Source of the DNA: Bryopsis sp. KO-2023
Lineage: Eukaryota; Chlorophyta; Ulvophyceae; Bryopsidales; Bryopsidaceae
Assembly (NCBI GenBank): GCA_030272585.1
Contig: BSYQ01000006.1
Span: forward strand, 5,977,001-6,041,000
DNA: 64,000 nucleotides
Direction: 5' to 3'
Shown here in pieces: positions 11,731 through 23,400 of the stretch; the first letter of the stretch is position 1, and the number at the start of each line of letters is the position of its first letter. A model generated the notes under the pieces. That model searched no databases. It was not told where the DNA came from and saw nothing but the letters and a program-made list of their open reading frames with translations. The position numbers and the translations under genes were made by a program.

Positions 11731-13814
11731 TTACAATTTGCTCCTGTACGTTGCCCGGCCAATATTCTTGGTGCTTCCTTCCAGTTTCTTGGAGAGTTTC
11801 GTGACCAGCTCCGGCGGCACCATTGGCTCTCTTTGCAGCCAGTGTCCTCCATCTGCAACCACCACCGAGCCCGTAACGTAGCTACAGGAAAAACAGCCAG
11901 GAATTGTCAGCCCCGAAATCTACAGAAATCCTTGTACATATCCTTAAAACATAGAACCCCTGTAATATCGAGGCCATCGTTGCAGCCACATTTGAAAACA
12001 TGTTGAGGAACCTCCCCGTTTCTTGGACAAAAAAAAAAAACACAGAAAAAAGCCAACTACAACATGAGAAGAGCAAACAAGAAAACCTGATGGTTTTACT
12101 AATCACCTGGCAGCATTGGATGCCAGAAAGACACACACCAGCCCCATTTCTGTTTTCGTCCCCATTCTTCCCAACGGCACTGAGCTGCCCACTTTCTGGG
12201 CTCCACTCCCATCAGCAGTAGGTGCCAACTTTGCCATACCTAGAAAAATACGCCCAGGAAAAAAGTTTGATCAACAAACAGGTCAACAAAGGCTGGGAAA
12301 AAAGGAATGATAAAAAAAAGTGGTTCCAGAAAGCTGTCCAGCAACAGAATGCTCAAAAGCAATGGTCGATTAATTAACGCCACCCAAACAATTTAGATAA
12401 TCTTAACACCAGCAGCCTTCCATTGCTTCTATCGATTTCATTCCACAGAAAAACCAAGCACCATCAGCCAATTGCGAATGCTCCCTCCCTGCCAGACACC
12501 CATCGGAGTTGATTTCCTAATCTGCATACCTGCAGTGTCAGCAATCGGCCCAGGAGCCACTGAGTTCACTCGAACACCCTCAGGGCCCCACTCCAAAGCC
12601 AAACTTCTCGTCAAACTGTCGATTGCCGACTTTGCAGCGGAAGCGTGGGCTTGAAACCAGGTTGCTCCATAGTGCAGATTGGCACTGATGTTGATAATGG
12701 AGCCTTTCGCAGCTTTCAGATGAGGAAAGCTAGCTCGGCAAATATTAAATGTCCCTCCGGCATCGATTTCCATTACTGCAACACATGCCAGCAGAAATCG
12801 CCATTCTTCTTCAAGTTTCACGACCACTTTATCATTCACGGTTTACACCAAATAAAGCTTCCTGGTTTCCCCCGATGGCTCCATCAAAGTAGATTTTATT
12901 TTTTTTCTTTTCCAAGTTACTTCGCAACACTGTACAATTGGGTGGAGAGGTTTCAGCCCTATTGTGTGCAAAAATCCTTTTGCAGAACTCCATAACTCCA
13001 TTTCCGCCTTTGATGTAACCCCATTGCCCACCAGTTTTGAATCCGTTGGAGGTCAAGTCTTGAGCTCTGCTCAGAAAGTTCCCAGCTGCTGAATTCACTA
13101 CGATGTCCAGCTTTCCACCGAAAGCTTTCAAGGTTTGCTCCACTGCGATTTCGCAACTTTTTCCATCTCGGACATCCCCCACCACGTAGGTGGCCCTGAC
13201 TCCTTGGGCCCTCAACACAGCCACGGCCTCCTCCAGAACAGCAGATCGACGGCCCATCAGAGAGACGCAAGCACCATGGAATCCTGCAGAAATGACATTA
13301 GTGCGATTTTGTTGATGGTTCAGCAAAGGAAAAAGTAAGGCAATAGTTTACCATTACTGTTTTCCTCTGATCGTCCCAAACGGTTGATTAAGAAGTTGAA
13401 AGAATTGATTCGTCCTTTCGAACAACACCCCGCGAAAGAAAATACACCCCCGAAATTCTTACCAAACTGCCTTGCAATTTCCAGGCCGATTCCTGAGCCC
13501 CCCCCAGTGATCAGCGCAACCTGCACATCAATCGCTCCATGTTAGTTTTTTTTTTGCCAGATCTGTGCTTCAGCATCACCTACTGTTCTATAAATAGAAT
13601 CAAGGTGACGGTTTTCTCTGTGCCAACAAAATTTCAAAATCTAATGAAGAGATCCTACTTGTGGAAATGTCTTCAAAAAGCAACAACAAAAATACACACA
13701 TCTTGGCAATTTCGGAGTAAACTAGAGAAGTCCCTTGACTGACACACGCACTTGCCCGTCCAAAACGTCTTTCCTGAAAGGCGACGTCCATTCGGAGTCA
13801 CGTGACGACTCCAT
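11731..13814 (-). CDS. DECR2: Peroxisomal 2,4-dienoyl-CoA reductase (SDR family)
   Basis: Six exons join in phase: 13814-13752, 13520-13463, 13283-13032, 12775-12530, 12239-12107 and 11881-11731. They give about 300 residues. This short-chain dehydrogenase/reductase has the nucleotide-binding TGGGSGIG motif near residue 27, then NSAAGNFL, the HASAAKSA active-site helix (no Tyr-x-x-x-Lys, as in DECR-type enzymes), and the NSVAPGPI segment. The order and spacing match animal DECR2 and its plant peroxisomal counterpart SDRB. The protein ends in Ser-Lys-Leu, a perfect peroxisomal targeting signal 1. The family reduces 2,4-dienoyl-CoA with NADPH during beta-oxidation of unsaturated fatty acids. 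The first exon encodes only 21 residues (SPFRKDVLDGQ joins directly to VALITGGG). The gene is divergent from the SRR1 gene, with about 260 bp between starts. Confidence 0.93.
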
Positions 13815-14070
13815 CGTCCGGCAGCCGTTCGGGTTACGAGTTTCGATCAAACGTCTTTCTAACAGAAAAAAACCCTGAGTATCTGACAAACGAAAATCAA
13901 AATACCAGGCGAAGAAAAAGATGGGCAGAAAATACGCTGTTGTCCAGCAGCTCATGCAAAGAAGGAAAAAAACTGACAGCGAGGCTGCGTCATGTCTGTC
14001 ATCGTTCGTGCGCAGAGACGTTTAAATTTGAAATGGAGGCGTAATTTTTGCCATAGGGTTGGCGGCGAAC
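13815..14070. promoter_or_regulatory. Probable bidirectional promoter, DECR2/SRR1
   Basis: Only about 256 bp separate the divergent start codons at 13814 (-) and 14071 (+). The stretch and the adjoining first exons are richer in CpG than their surroundings. No TATA box was identified. Inferred from layout only. Confidence 0.45.
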
Positions 14071-16451
14071 ATGGAATCGAGTGGAGGCTGGCGAATAGCG
14101 AAACGAAAGAAGGGTCGCAGATCGAGGAAGCGAACCACGGGTGCGCAGAAATTTTCCACGTAATTTTGTTCTCCTTTGGGAAAGAAAGGCTGCGAGATGC
14201 CAGCCCCGTAGACTGCTCGTCTTTCGGGCCTTGCACCGCTGAGCACTCGGGCGATGATTTAGACCATCGCTTGAGTTTCGCAAGTGTGCGATATCGCTGA
14301 CGGATGGAGCTCCATTGATTGGCGTGACGGTCAGGAGTCCGCTCGTCGCTCCTCCGTTGAACATCCCTTTTACACCATACATATTTGCAATAATACACCC
14401 ACTCCATCGTTTGCAAGTTTGACTTCAACAGGGGATTCTGGTCCTTGGGCTACTGTCGATTCAAGCTGATCTGAAAGTTGTTTCTTTTTAAGAATAGCCT
14501 CTGCACCTGCTTTGTCCCTTTAAACAATTAGTCATTTTTTAAACATATCTGGGATAGATGGTGTTATTTTTCCAGTTTGCATTACAGCTGGTTTATGGCT
14601 TTCTTGTGTTTCAGTGCCCCTTGAACATGTCGAACCAGCAGAGCAGGGGGCCCCATCCGAAGATGATTTGGAAAAGACAATACAGTGGGTCAGTTCTGCA
14701 AGGTAACTTCCTTTAGTTACGTTAAGAAAACTAGGAACACTTTTAACTGTTGATTCCACTTTTTTTTAACTGTGAGAAAGAATGATGATTTTGAATTGTC
14801 AGGTCGTGCTAGGATGACGCAAATTTCACTCGTAACTATTTCGTTTTGTTTTGTTTTTGGGAGGATTGCTCGAAGTCAAAAGTTGTGGAAAAGACTTCAG
14901 GGCTCCACAGCCATAGATAGAAATTAGGAATAGGAGAATTGGAAGCATCTATCAAATATTTGATTTTTTTTTGTTTAATTTTGATTATTCAGTTTTGCTG
15001 TCGTGTTTTTTAGTTTTAGTTTTTGATTTTGTGAACATAACGTTCTGTTTCATTTCATTGTAGTTTTATCGTATTTCTATTTTGCACAAACTTACTTTGA
15101 ATTTGATCACTTGAAAATATACGTATATACTCGCCAATTTTTAAAATTAGGTTTACTGGTTGCGTGTGTAGGTGTGAAATTCAAGGTTCAAAAATGTGGG
15201 CACAGTTCAGAGAATTATTTTCTGAAGTTGTTCTCAACAGGGGTTTGGCCACCCCATTCGATTGTACAGTGATCTATGGCCTCGGTGGGCTATCCTCCTT
15301 CGTGTCAAGGTATCAGGTGCACCCTGGCCTTTCCCATACTCGGTGGATTGTTCGCTTCTCTGTGGTGCAACGAACAAGAAAGCCCATTGAGATCATGTGT
15401 TCCTATGTCAGACCAGGGAATGATATCCGAGAATTTAGTCCTGCTGTGATGTGGTGTTTAGCTAGGACTGGTATTGGAGCTCAGGGACTGGCTGGCTCTC
15501 GGAAGAATCGAAACCTTCGACCCGATATTCACCGAAAGGGATAAATTGGTGATGCAGCGGCTTGGAGTTGATGTTCTGGGAAGCAATGAAAGAGGGGCCA
15601 GGGTGGCCAAGGCACCAACTCTTGTCTACATGGCTCATTGCGAGGTGATATTCTTGATTGGTTTTAGGTTAGGATTCAATCTTTTCCAAGGTGAATTTCC
15701 AAGGCTGCAATCCAGGCTGACCTCTCCAGAGCAGTAGTTATCTGATTCTCGATGGCTGTGATTTTGCCCCATCCAGTCCCCCACTCCTGTTGGAACAGTA
15801 CTCTTCCAGGAAATTAAATAGCACAAGTTGTGAAGGCAATCAGCCAGAAAATCTCTGGCAAATGTTTTTGCTGAGTTTTGGTAGCTTGTCTTCCCAGGCA
15901 GACTTGCATGAGAATCTGATATCGGCAAATCGCCAAGCAAATTCTCTCCATAATTTGGTGATGATCGGGAACGATTTGTACAAGTACAAGGAGCTGTTTG
16001 ATGGCGGACCAAAACCACAATACCCAGAGCCCGTGACACTGTTGGAATTGTGCCATCAAGGTGAATACATGATGCTTGCTTGTACTTCCTTGGATTGGTA
16101 TGCAATCTGAAGAAAAAGATGTTGGTTCTTGTGTCCAATCTGACAGCCCATGGATTTATGGCTGTGGTGGAATTTCCACTTCTCTGCCTAGGACTCTGGA
16201 CGTTTGGTTGGAGGTGAAACAAATCCCCAAAGTTGAAGCAGCAGCCATTCATTTATTTTATTTTTTGGGGGGGGTGGGGTGGGGAATAATAAAATGGAAG
16301 CAATGAAATGAGGATTTCGAACTGTACCGTCTCAGTGACTTGTGTTTTGATGCTTGCAGGGAGGGTCATCAGCCACCCATTGGAGGAGCTAGATCTGATG
16401 GACACGAGGGCATTTAACGACACTTCCCTTCAGATCTTCCGCACCTCTTGA
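14071..16451 (+). CDS. SRR1: SRR1-domain protein
   Basis: The 3' part is a phase-consistent chain: 14615-14702, 15172-15316, 15480-15644, 15898-16060 and 16360-16451. Key SRR1 blocks are seen in order: SKMWAQFRELF, the YGLGGLSSFVSRYQ block, ETFDPIFTERDKLVMQRLG, then APTLVYMAHCE, ADLHENLISANRQ, and NLVMIGNDLYKY. It ends ...FRTS. SRR1 (SENSITIVITY TO RED LIGHT REDUCED) family proteins are known in plants, animals and fungi. The Arabidopsis member acts in phytochrome B signalling and the circadian clock, and the yeast member has been tied to heme. The proposed first exon (from ATG 14071) encodes a basic GGWRIAKRKKGRRSRKR segment like the start of SRR1 proteins. How exon 1 reaches 14615, and whether 14180-14470 is coding, is unresolved. 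One acceptor (TTGGAG before 15480) lacks a strong pyrimidine tract. Confidence 0.85.
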
Positions 16452-16872
16452 AACAAGGCCAATCAGCCGAGAGGATGATGTGCTGTCCAGGAATGGATAA
16501 GAAGCTCTTGAATCTAACTGTGGGAAAGGGGTTGCCGGTTGCCTTTCGGTCTAATGTAGTTTGTACAACTATGTAAGTTGCTCTCCTGTAGCAAAATGTG
16601 CATGGTCACCCGCATTTAGAACATTCAAACAATACCTGATTTTGCATCTGACTTCTTCCACTCACTACTTTCTCGACTCGAGGGAAGTCCAACCCCAGTT
16701 GGTTTTCCTCAACCAGACGACAAGCCCCACCTTCTCCAGACGTACAGAACATTCTCGGCTGGAAGAATCTCACACGTGTGACGTGCACGTGGGTTTCTGG
16801 CATCCGCTTTTTTTTCTTTCATAATTCCCCTCTTTCGCATCGTTATACACCTTTTTTTCCGCCAATTCCGAA

Positions 16873-17652
16873 ATGCTCGCCCTCCGATCACACACGCAGT
16901 GCATCGCTTCCGTGGTGTCCCCTCTTGGATCTTCGGCCATCAAGCGTTGCTTTCTTTCGAAACCCAGCCGAACGGTTTCCGACAGGAGGGGTTGCAATAT
17001 GGCGGCCAAGGCCTCGCTAGGGATCTGGGTCAAAGGTGATCCCGAGAACAAAGTTCTAGGGGACTGCCCGTTTTCGCACAGGGCGCTGTTGACGATGGAG
17101 GAAAAGAAACTCGAGTACGAGAGGGACTATATCGATTTCGCAAAGAAGCCTGATTGGCTGTTGGAGGTGAATCCGGAGGGCAGCGTTCCGGTATTGAAGG
17201 ATGGCGAAAAATGGGTCGTCGACTCTGGAACGATTGTGGAATACTTGGAAGAGAATTACCCGCTGCCCTCCGTCCCTGCGGACGAGGAGGGGGACCAAGC
17301 CACCGGGGGCGTTTTCAAAGCGTTTCGCGAGTTTCTGTTCAACAAGGAGGATTCGGAAGAGAAAGAAAAGGAAGCCGCGCTCGTCGTTGAGTTGGCCAAA
17401 GTGGATGCTCTGTTGAAGAAAAGAGGGGGGCCTTTTTTGGGGGGCGAAAGTTTCAACGCTGCCGACGCCTCTGTTTTGCCGAAGCTGTACCACATGAAAA
17501 CTGCACTGGGGGAATACAAGAAATGGACCATCCCAGATTCGTTGCCCAATCTGTTGTCGTACATTGCCAAAGCTGCAGAGAGGCCAAGCTGGAAAAACAC
17601 CGATTATGGAACTGACATGATTCTGAAAGGCTGGGGAAAGCATTTCAGTTAA
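16873..17652 (+). CDS. DHAR: Dehydroascorbate reductase, probably organelle-targeted
   Basis: A single uninterrupted frame of 259 codons encodes a GST-like enzyme. It has the DHAR signature LGDCPFSHRALLTMEEKK, where CPFS holds the catalytic Cys, then NPEGSVPVLKDGEKWVVDS (cis-Pro and glutathione-binding segment). The C-terminal helical domain contains the PKLYHMKTALGEYKKW block typical of plant DHARs. The reaction is glutathione-dependent recycling of dehydroascorbate to ascorbate. About 42 residues precede the conserved start of the domain. They are rich in Ser, Arg and Lys with few acidic residues, consistent with a plastid or mitochondrial transit peptide. A second in-frame ATG (MAAKASLG) near 16999 would give a cytosolic form. 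It is compact and intronless, unlike its neighbours, and lies in tandem about 420 bp after SRR1. Confidence 0.95.
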   Translation: MLALRSHTQCIASVVSPLGSSAIKRCFLSKPSRTVSDRRGCNMAAKASLGIWVKGDPENKVLGDCPFSHRALLTMEEKKLEYERDYIDFAKKPDWLLEVNPEGSVPVLKDGEKWVVDSGTIVEYLEENYPLPSVPADEEGDQATGGVFKAFREFLFNKEDSEEKEKEAALVVELAKVDALLKKRGGPFLGGESFNAADASVLPKLYHMKTALGEYKKWTIPDSLPNLLSYIAKAAERPSWKNTDYGTDMILKGWGKHFS

Positions 17653-18026
17653 ATCCGAAATAGGGGGCTGGAAGCAAAGCTTGGTTCACTGTTGGGGAAG
17701 AAATTAAACGATAATTTCATCAGGATTTTTCTTCGAAAAGGCTGAACCCAGCTGGGGGGGGGATTCTTTGATCGTTTTCATGTACTGGAATTTGTTTTTT
17801 CTTCAGTTTTTTTCTTTTTCTTTTCGGTTGGCCAACATTGTATTGATTTGAAAGAACTCTTTGTGTAGAATGAAATATCATGCCGAAAAAAATAATTAAA
17901 TTAAATATATAAATAAATAAATATAATATTTATATATTATAAATAAATAATTAAAATAAACTGAAATGTCAGACCTGGTATATAAAATACCATTGGATTG
18001 GAGTGATCCCGTCATCTCTGTATTCT
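17653..18026. other. 3' flank, AT-rich
   Basis: The DHAR downstream region. A nearly pure A/T tract runs about 17888-17962. No coding exon is seen. Confidence 0.5.
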
Positions 18027-20337
18027 TCAGCACTCTATGAGCTTTTCACCACAGGTGGTTTCGAGGAATAGGAGGAAAGGTCGCATTGATGTCACACTCA
18101 AATGAGATATTGTACGCGTGTTATTTAAAAAAAACGAAATAATCCTCACCCAACAGGATAGTCCACATGATTCAACCGACATTGGTCCCAAAACTCCTTG
18201 GAGAGTCGCAAGTGCATTTAGCAACTTAAACAAACAATCTGGATGTGGAATATAGCTTCACTCTCTTACCTCTTTCAAAAACTATTGTTTCCGTACTGTC
18301 GCTTTTCTGTCTTCTGGAATAAATGACAAAAGTCAGATCAAAGAGTCCGGCTTGTCGGAAGAAAGGTTGGGGTTTTTTTTTAATCGGTTAGTGCCTGTCG
18401 TGTTTTGGTGGTGGGCTTTACATTCATGATCCCGGCGCCAAATGTTTTGGGGAGGGGACTTCTAACTAGTTATAACTGTGGTAAAAATAGCTGCTGGCTA
18501 TTATCTATTTTTATTATTGCTTTTCTTTCAAGGGGGGTAGGGGGCTGCCTATTACTTAAACAAGAGGATCGTTTCGTTTCGTTAGCAATCTGTGACGAGC
18601 TTTTTTTCACCTCCAAAATACTGAAACAGACATTCCTTGGATGGATTATCAAAAACATGCTTCCCCTGAGCAGTTGCTACCTGATGCAACAAACATCTAA
18701 TCTTAAAATCACACTTTCCCTGATTGACCCTAACTGGGAAATGGCTTCCAAGTTCACAAACTGAACCTGGCAGCACTTTGCCATGTCCTCCACAAGCTCC
18801 TTGAGAGTCTCGTTTTGTGGAAACGAAATCGATCTCGCAAGAATGAAATTAGGCATGAAAAGCTGGTTCTCAAAAGGAGGCGCGACTAAATCCAACGTCT
18901 CTGCTCTGATTTTTTAGGTCGGTGAACCGTTAATTGACAAGAGGAGCATGCTCCTCTTGTGCAAGTGGAAAGATTCCAGGAAAAAATCAAAGTCATAAAA
19001 AAAAACTCACGGTTAAAGAAAATAAAATTGAGGGAACTCAAATTGTGGGAAATACACATTTTAATTGATACAATATCAGTCCTTCCAGTTGCTACTCTTG
19101 TTGAACTAATTTTTACTTCCAAGATTGTGGAACATTCGATCAAAGCATGAAAGAAAAATTGGGTTCATTGCCAATATATATATCACTATTTTTTGTCAGG
19201 AAATAGGTGGGCTGGTGCTGACCTTTCTGTGAAAATCCCTGTCCCCTGTTCCTTGGTGTTTCAGTGCTTTTCTTGTTCTGTGGTAATCATGAGTGGCCAT
19301 TCATTCATACATCAACTCTTGTTCTGTGGGAAGGGTCAAGGTGAGCTGTATTAACTTGTTCAGGGACTACTGATTGTGGGTGTGTTCTGTCATGTTGTTA
19401 AAGGTCCATCGCTTCACTCTATGCAATCTTAACCTTCCGAACCTTTGGAAGGTTTTTAAATGCATAGCAACGATTTCATAGGGGAGGTGGCTGCATGATT
19501 CTCTTAAAGCAGGGGGCCGCTCGCATAATCTGCAAGGAGCAATCGTTTTGGAACAAACAGCCTGTCAGGATTCTTTTTAGTTGTTATTTTACAATTCAAA
19601 TGTGTTTTTTGAATTGCCTGCAAGGGAGAAAGTGAGAAGAATTAATTTTTATTTCGATTCGTCCCTCCTTCCATTAATGTTTTCCTGGTTGATCATGGCT
19701 GTCTCTTTCCCAACCTCTTCAAATAAACAGCAAAAACACATATCACTTCATTTCGAACCGGCCAACATCGTTCTTTCCTTTTCTTATCAGGACATACAAA
19801 CAAACAAGCTTTCCTCACTGTGGGCACGAAGTTAAATCCCTGACCTGACAAGAAAAAACTTAATCAAGAGAAGGGAAAGAAGAGAAAAAATCAATTAAGT
19901 AAATAAAATGTGCATCACTGTGTTTTTATTATTGATTTTCTGTGGGCCATGAGAGGTATCGAATCAAGACATGCACCACCAGGGGTAAAGCCCGACCATC
20001 TTAAATGTAAGGCTTTTTTAAAAACCTTTTCCATCTCGGTCACATGGAAAGTTTCAACTCTGGGAGTCGAGTCTGGAGGCTGTGAAAGCCCAAACATATG
20101 CGCTGTCGCTGTGACGGTTGATCTTGGCCTGGTTGAATCAAGGAAGATAATGACCACGATTTTCTTCTGTCGCCAGCTCAAACGGTTAGGGTAACCAAAG
20201 GTCAGAGGCGAGTCCACAGCTTGCCGCCACTGGCTGACCCTCATATAGAAAGACGACGACCACTCTTGCTCCGAGCTTTCTTCTTTCCGCTCTTCAGAGA
20301 TTCCTTGAGGTATGGTAACTGTGGTGGTGTTGGGCAT
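18027..20337 (-). CDS. Uncharacterised multi-exon gene
   Basis: The probable first exon, 20337-20026 (104 codons, MPNTTTVTIPQGISEERKEE...), is clearly coding-like and ends at an AAAAG|GTTTTT donor. Downstream on the same strand are further coding-like stretches. One is near 18744-18898 (APPFENQLFMPNFILARSIS, then ETLKELVEDMAKCCQ). Others lie near 19060-19143 and 18050-18233. I did not recognise a family and could not prove the splice chain, so the full span is a guess. Its start is only 138 bp from the start of the giant gene on the other strand, suggesting a shared promoter. Confidence 0.35.
18937..18960. repeat. 24-bp perfect palindrome
   Basis: The 12-base arm ACAAGAGGAGCA is followed immediately by its exact reverse complement, with no spacer. 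It lies in a probable intron or intergenic segment. The function is unknown. Confidence 0.9.
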
Positions 20338-20475
20338 ATCGCGGCATCCCTGTCCGTCGCCATTATTCTTGACAGAAGTCTGTTTGTGGACAGCAAAACT
20401 TTTCCCTGTCCATCTTTGAAGGTACTACTACTTTGTGGTGCATCTATCATCTGTTGGGAGCGACAAGTCTCAGCA

Positions 20476-23400
20476 ATGAGCTGGGATCACTACAAGTCAA
20501 AGCGTGACAACGGCGCGCCGCTGTGCGCGCTGCTAATACTGGTGTTGGTGTCCTCTGCGTGGGGACAACAGGCCTGTCCCAACCAACGAGCTGGCCCTTG
20601 TTTCGGAAAAAATGAAGGAGACGCCTGCGAGAACCCTGGCGCAGGATTCTGCGCCTCCAGCGAGTTCTCCGTGTGTGTTTGTGACACAGAGCCCGCCGCT
20701 GCGACCTGTGAGTACCTCAGAAAATAGCCATCTTAGCCTCTTCGGGATAACAGATTCTTACCAATGGCCTTTTCTTGTGGCTCGCTGCATTTGTAGCATC
20801 CGTCAGGCACAGATCGTGGTGGCGCGAAAAGGCGAACTCTTCTAGCCATGAATTCTACCCAAACACGGTGTTGGAAGGGCTACTGAATTATCAGACAGAC
20901 GAGAACTTCACGCTGTTCAACACTGTGGACTGCCCGTTCTGTCCCGAAGCATATCAAAACTGCATCGGATGCACAGGACCCAATCACATGTCAGTACCAG
21001 TTTTTAGGGATGTGGAAGTCTCCCTTTCCTGCCAGGTGTTGACCCCGAAGGGAGTAGCAAGCATTTCTACCAGTGACCTAATCACCAGGCTCAAGACAAT
21101 ATTCAACGTCGAAGAAAATGCACTCAGCGTTTTGATGGAGGACTTGTCGACACCGCCACCTCCTCCCTCGATCCCACTCTGCCCACCTCTGCCCCCTCCA
21201 GCGTAATTTTCTAACTTTGAACACTTGAATTGAAATGGTTTATGTTGATGACATTTCTATGTACACATACCCTGACAAAAAAAACACAAGAATCAGATGG
21301 CTTGGGTAAGATAGCTGAAGCTGCTTGTTTTTAGCTTGGTGTCCAGGAAACCCACGTCGCCGCCACCTCCATGCATAGTGTTAATCCTTTTGACAGATAT
21401 GAGTACCAGACCTCGGTAATAACAGCTTGTGTTGCAAACGCAGTCCCCACGGTCCACCACCACCATTACCTCCCGGACCTCCCCTGCCTCCTACTCCATC
21501 CCCTCCATCGCCACCCCAACCTCCCCTGCCTCCTACTCCATTCCCTCCATCGCCACCCCGACCTCCCCTACCTCCTACTCCATCCCCTCCATCGCCACCC
21601 CGGCCTCCGTTTCCCCCAACTCCGCCCCCTCCATCGCCACCCCGACCTCCGTTTCCCCCAACTCCGGCCCCTCCATCACCACCCCGACCTCCATTTCCGC
21701 CTTATCCATCGCCTCCAAGGTCAGTATCGAATGCCATCCCTATCATGCCATCAAGTTCAAGCATATGGTTGTTTGCGACAAGCACTTCTTGTTACCTTCA
21801 CAGTTACCCTCACGCCTTTCACGAACGCCACAATCGTCAACGCAGATCTGCCCCAGTTATCCACATGTAAAATTACCCTTGTTACGCTTGCAGACAAAGC
21901 TCGATACTCATTGCCCCTGCCCCAGCCCCAGCCCCGAGCATCCCGACAATTTCGCCATCTATTCCACCACCACCTATTCCCTTGCCAGCAACAGCTCCGG
22001 CTGCTCTGTCTCCAGCTCCGACATCTCCATCAGCTCCAGCACCGTTTGAACTGGCTCCGGCGCCCTCATCTCTCCCCCCGCTGCCTTTACCCAGGTAAAC
22101 CAGCGTTCCTGACTAAAGTTTTGAACGCTTTTCCCGTATTTGTTTCTGTTGTGGCAGTCCCCAACAGCAATCCCATGTGAGGAGATGCATCTTTTCTGCC
22201 AATTAAACTTTATGCTATGCTCTTTTTTGAATCCTGTGATGATTGACCTATTTTGTTGTGCATGTCCTTCGTCCAGGGACCTTCCACCACTTCCCGCTCC
22301 CTCAGCCCCAGCTCCATCTCCGAGTCCCCTAGATATATGCTCACGTCCGCTTACGGATCCTAGAAGGCTTATTGAGTACTTGCGCTTATGTGCTCCACGA
22401 CCTGTAACTCTACCATCACCTGCACCATCCCCAGCTCCGGCCGCCCTGGATCCAGCTCCAACATTTCCACCACCTCCAGCACCGTTAGACCTAGCTCCGG
22501 CCCCAGCTCCGGCGCCCTCATCTCTCCCCCCGATTCCACTACCCAGGTCAGTGTGTCCCTGACTCAACTTAAGATCAATCTTCCTGGCAAGAAACATCCA
22601 TTTATACAATATGACCCCCAAAATCAACATACAGTCCCCTACATCAACCCCCTGTGCTGCCACCTTCAATGCCTGCGTTCCACTATCATTTGAGTCCTGT
22701 GATAATTTGACTGTATCCTTATTATTTCTTCTTCATTCAGAGACCTTCCCCTTCCAACGCCCTCAGCCCCAGCCCCAGCTCCGGCCGACCAGTCGCCACC
22801 TCCAACATTTCCACCGCCTCCAGCGCCGTTTGTGGTAGCTCCGACCCCAGCTCCAAGCACCCCACCACCACCTGTTCCCTCCCCAGCCCCAGCTCCGGCG
22901 GACCCAGCGCCACCTCCAACATTTCCACCACCACCTCTAGCGCCGTTTGTGCTAGCTCCGGCCCCAGCTCCGGCGCCCTCGTCTCTCCCCCCGATTCCAT
23001 TACCCAGGTCACCCACGTTCAGAACCTGACTCAATTTTGGAGAATTTCCCAATGTTATCTGAATCCTGTGAGGATTAACTTGTTTAGTGATGTGTGGCCT
23101 CCGTTCAGTGACGTCCCACCCCCACCTTCAACAACGCCAGCCCCGGCCCCAGCCCCGGCCCCAGCCCCCAGCCCCCCACCACCATCTGTTCCCTCCCCAG
23201 CCCCAGCGCCGACGGACCCAGCGCCACCTCCAACATTTCCACCACCTCCAGCGCCGTTTGTGCTAGCTCCGGCCCCAGCTCCAACCACCCCACCACCACC
23301 TGTTTCCTCCCCAGCCCCAGCCCCGGCGGACCCAGCGCCACCTCCAACATTTCCACCACCTCCAGCCCCGGCCCCAGCTCCAGCTCCAACCACCCCACCC

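Noticed and set aside
13999-14428. Long minus-strand open frames across the SRR1 5' region
   Set aside because: CpG-rich DNA leaves several frames open. No domain, no splice logic, and SRR1-like sequence is on the plus strand.
14864-14935. Possible extra SRR1 exon (ARSQKLWKRLQG)
   Set aside because: It resembles the SKMWAQF block, but no donor follows in frame, and splicing 14702 directly to 15172 preserves the SRR1 pattern.
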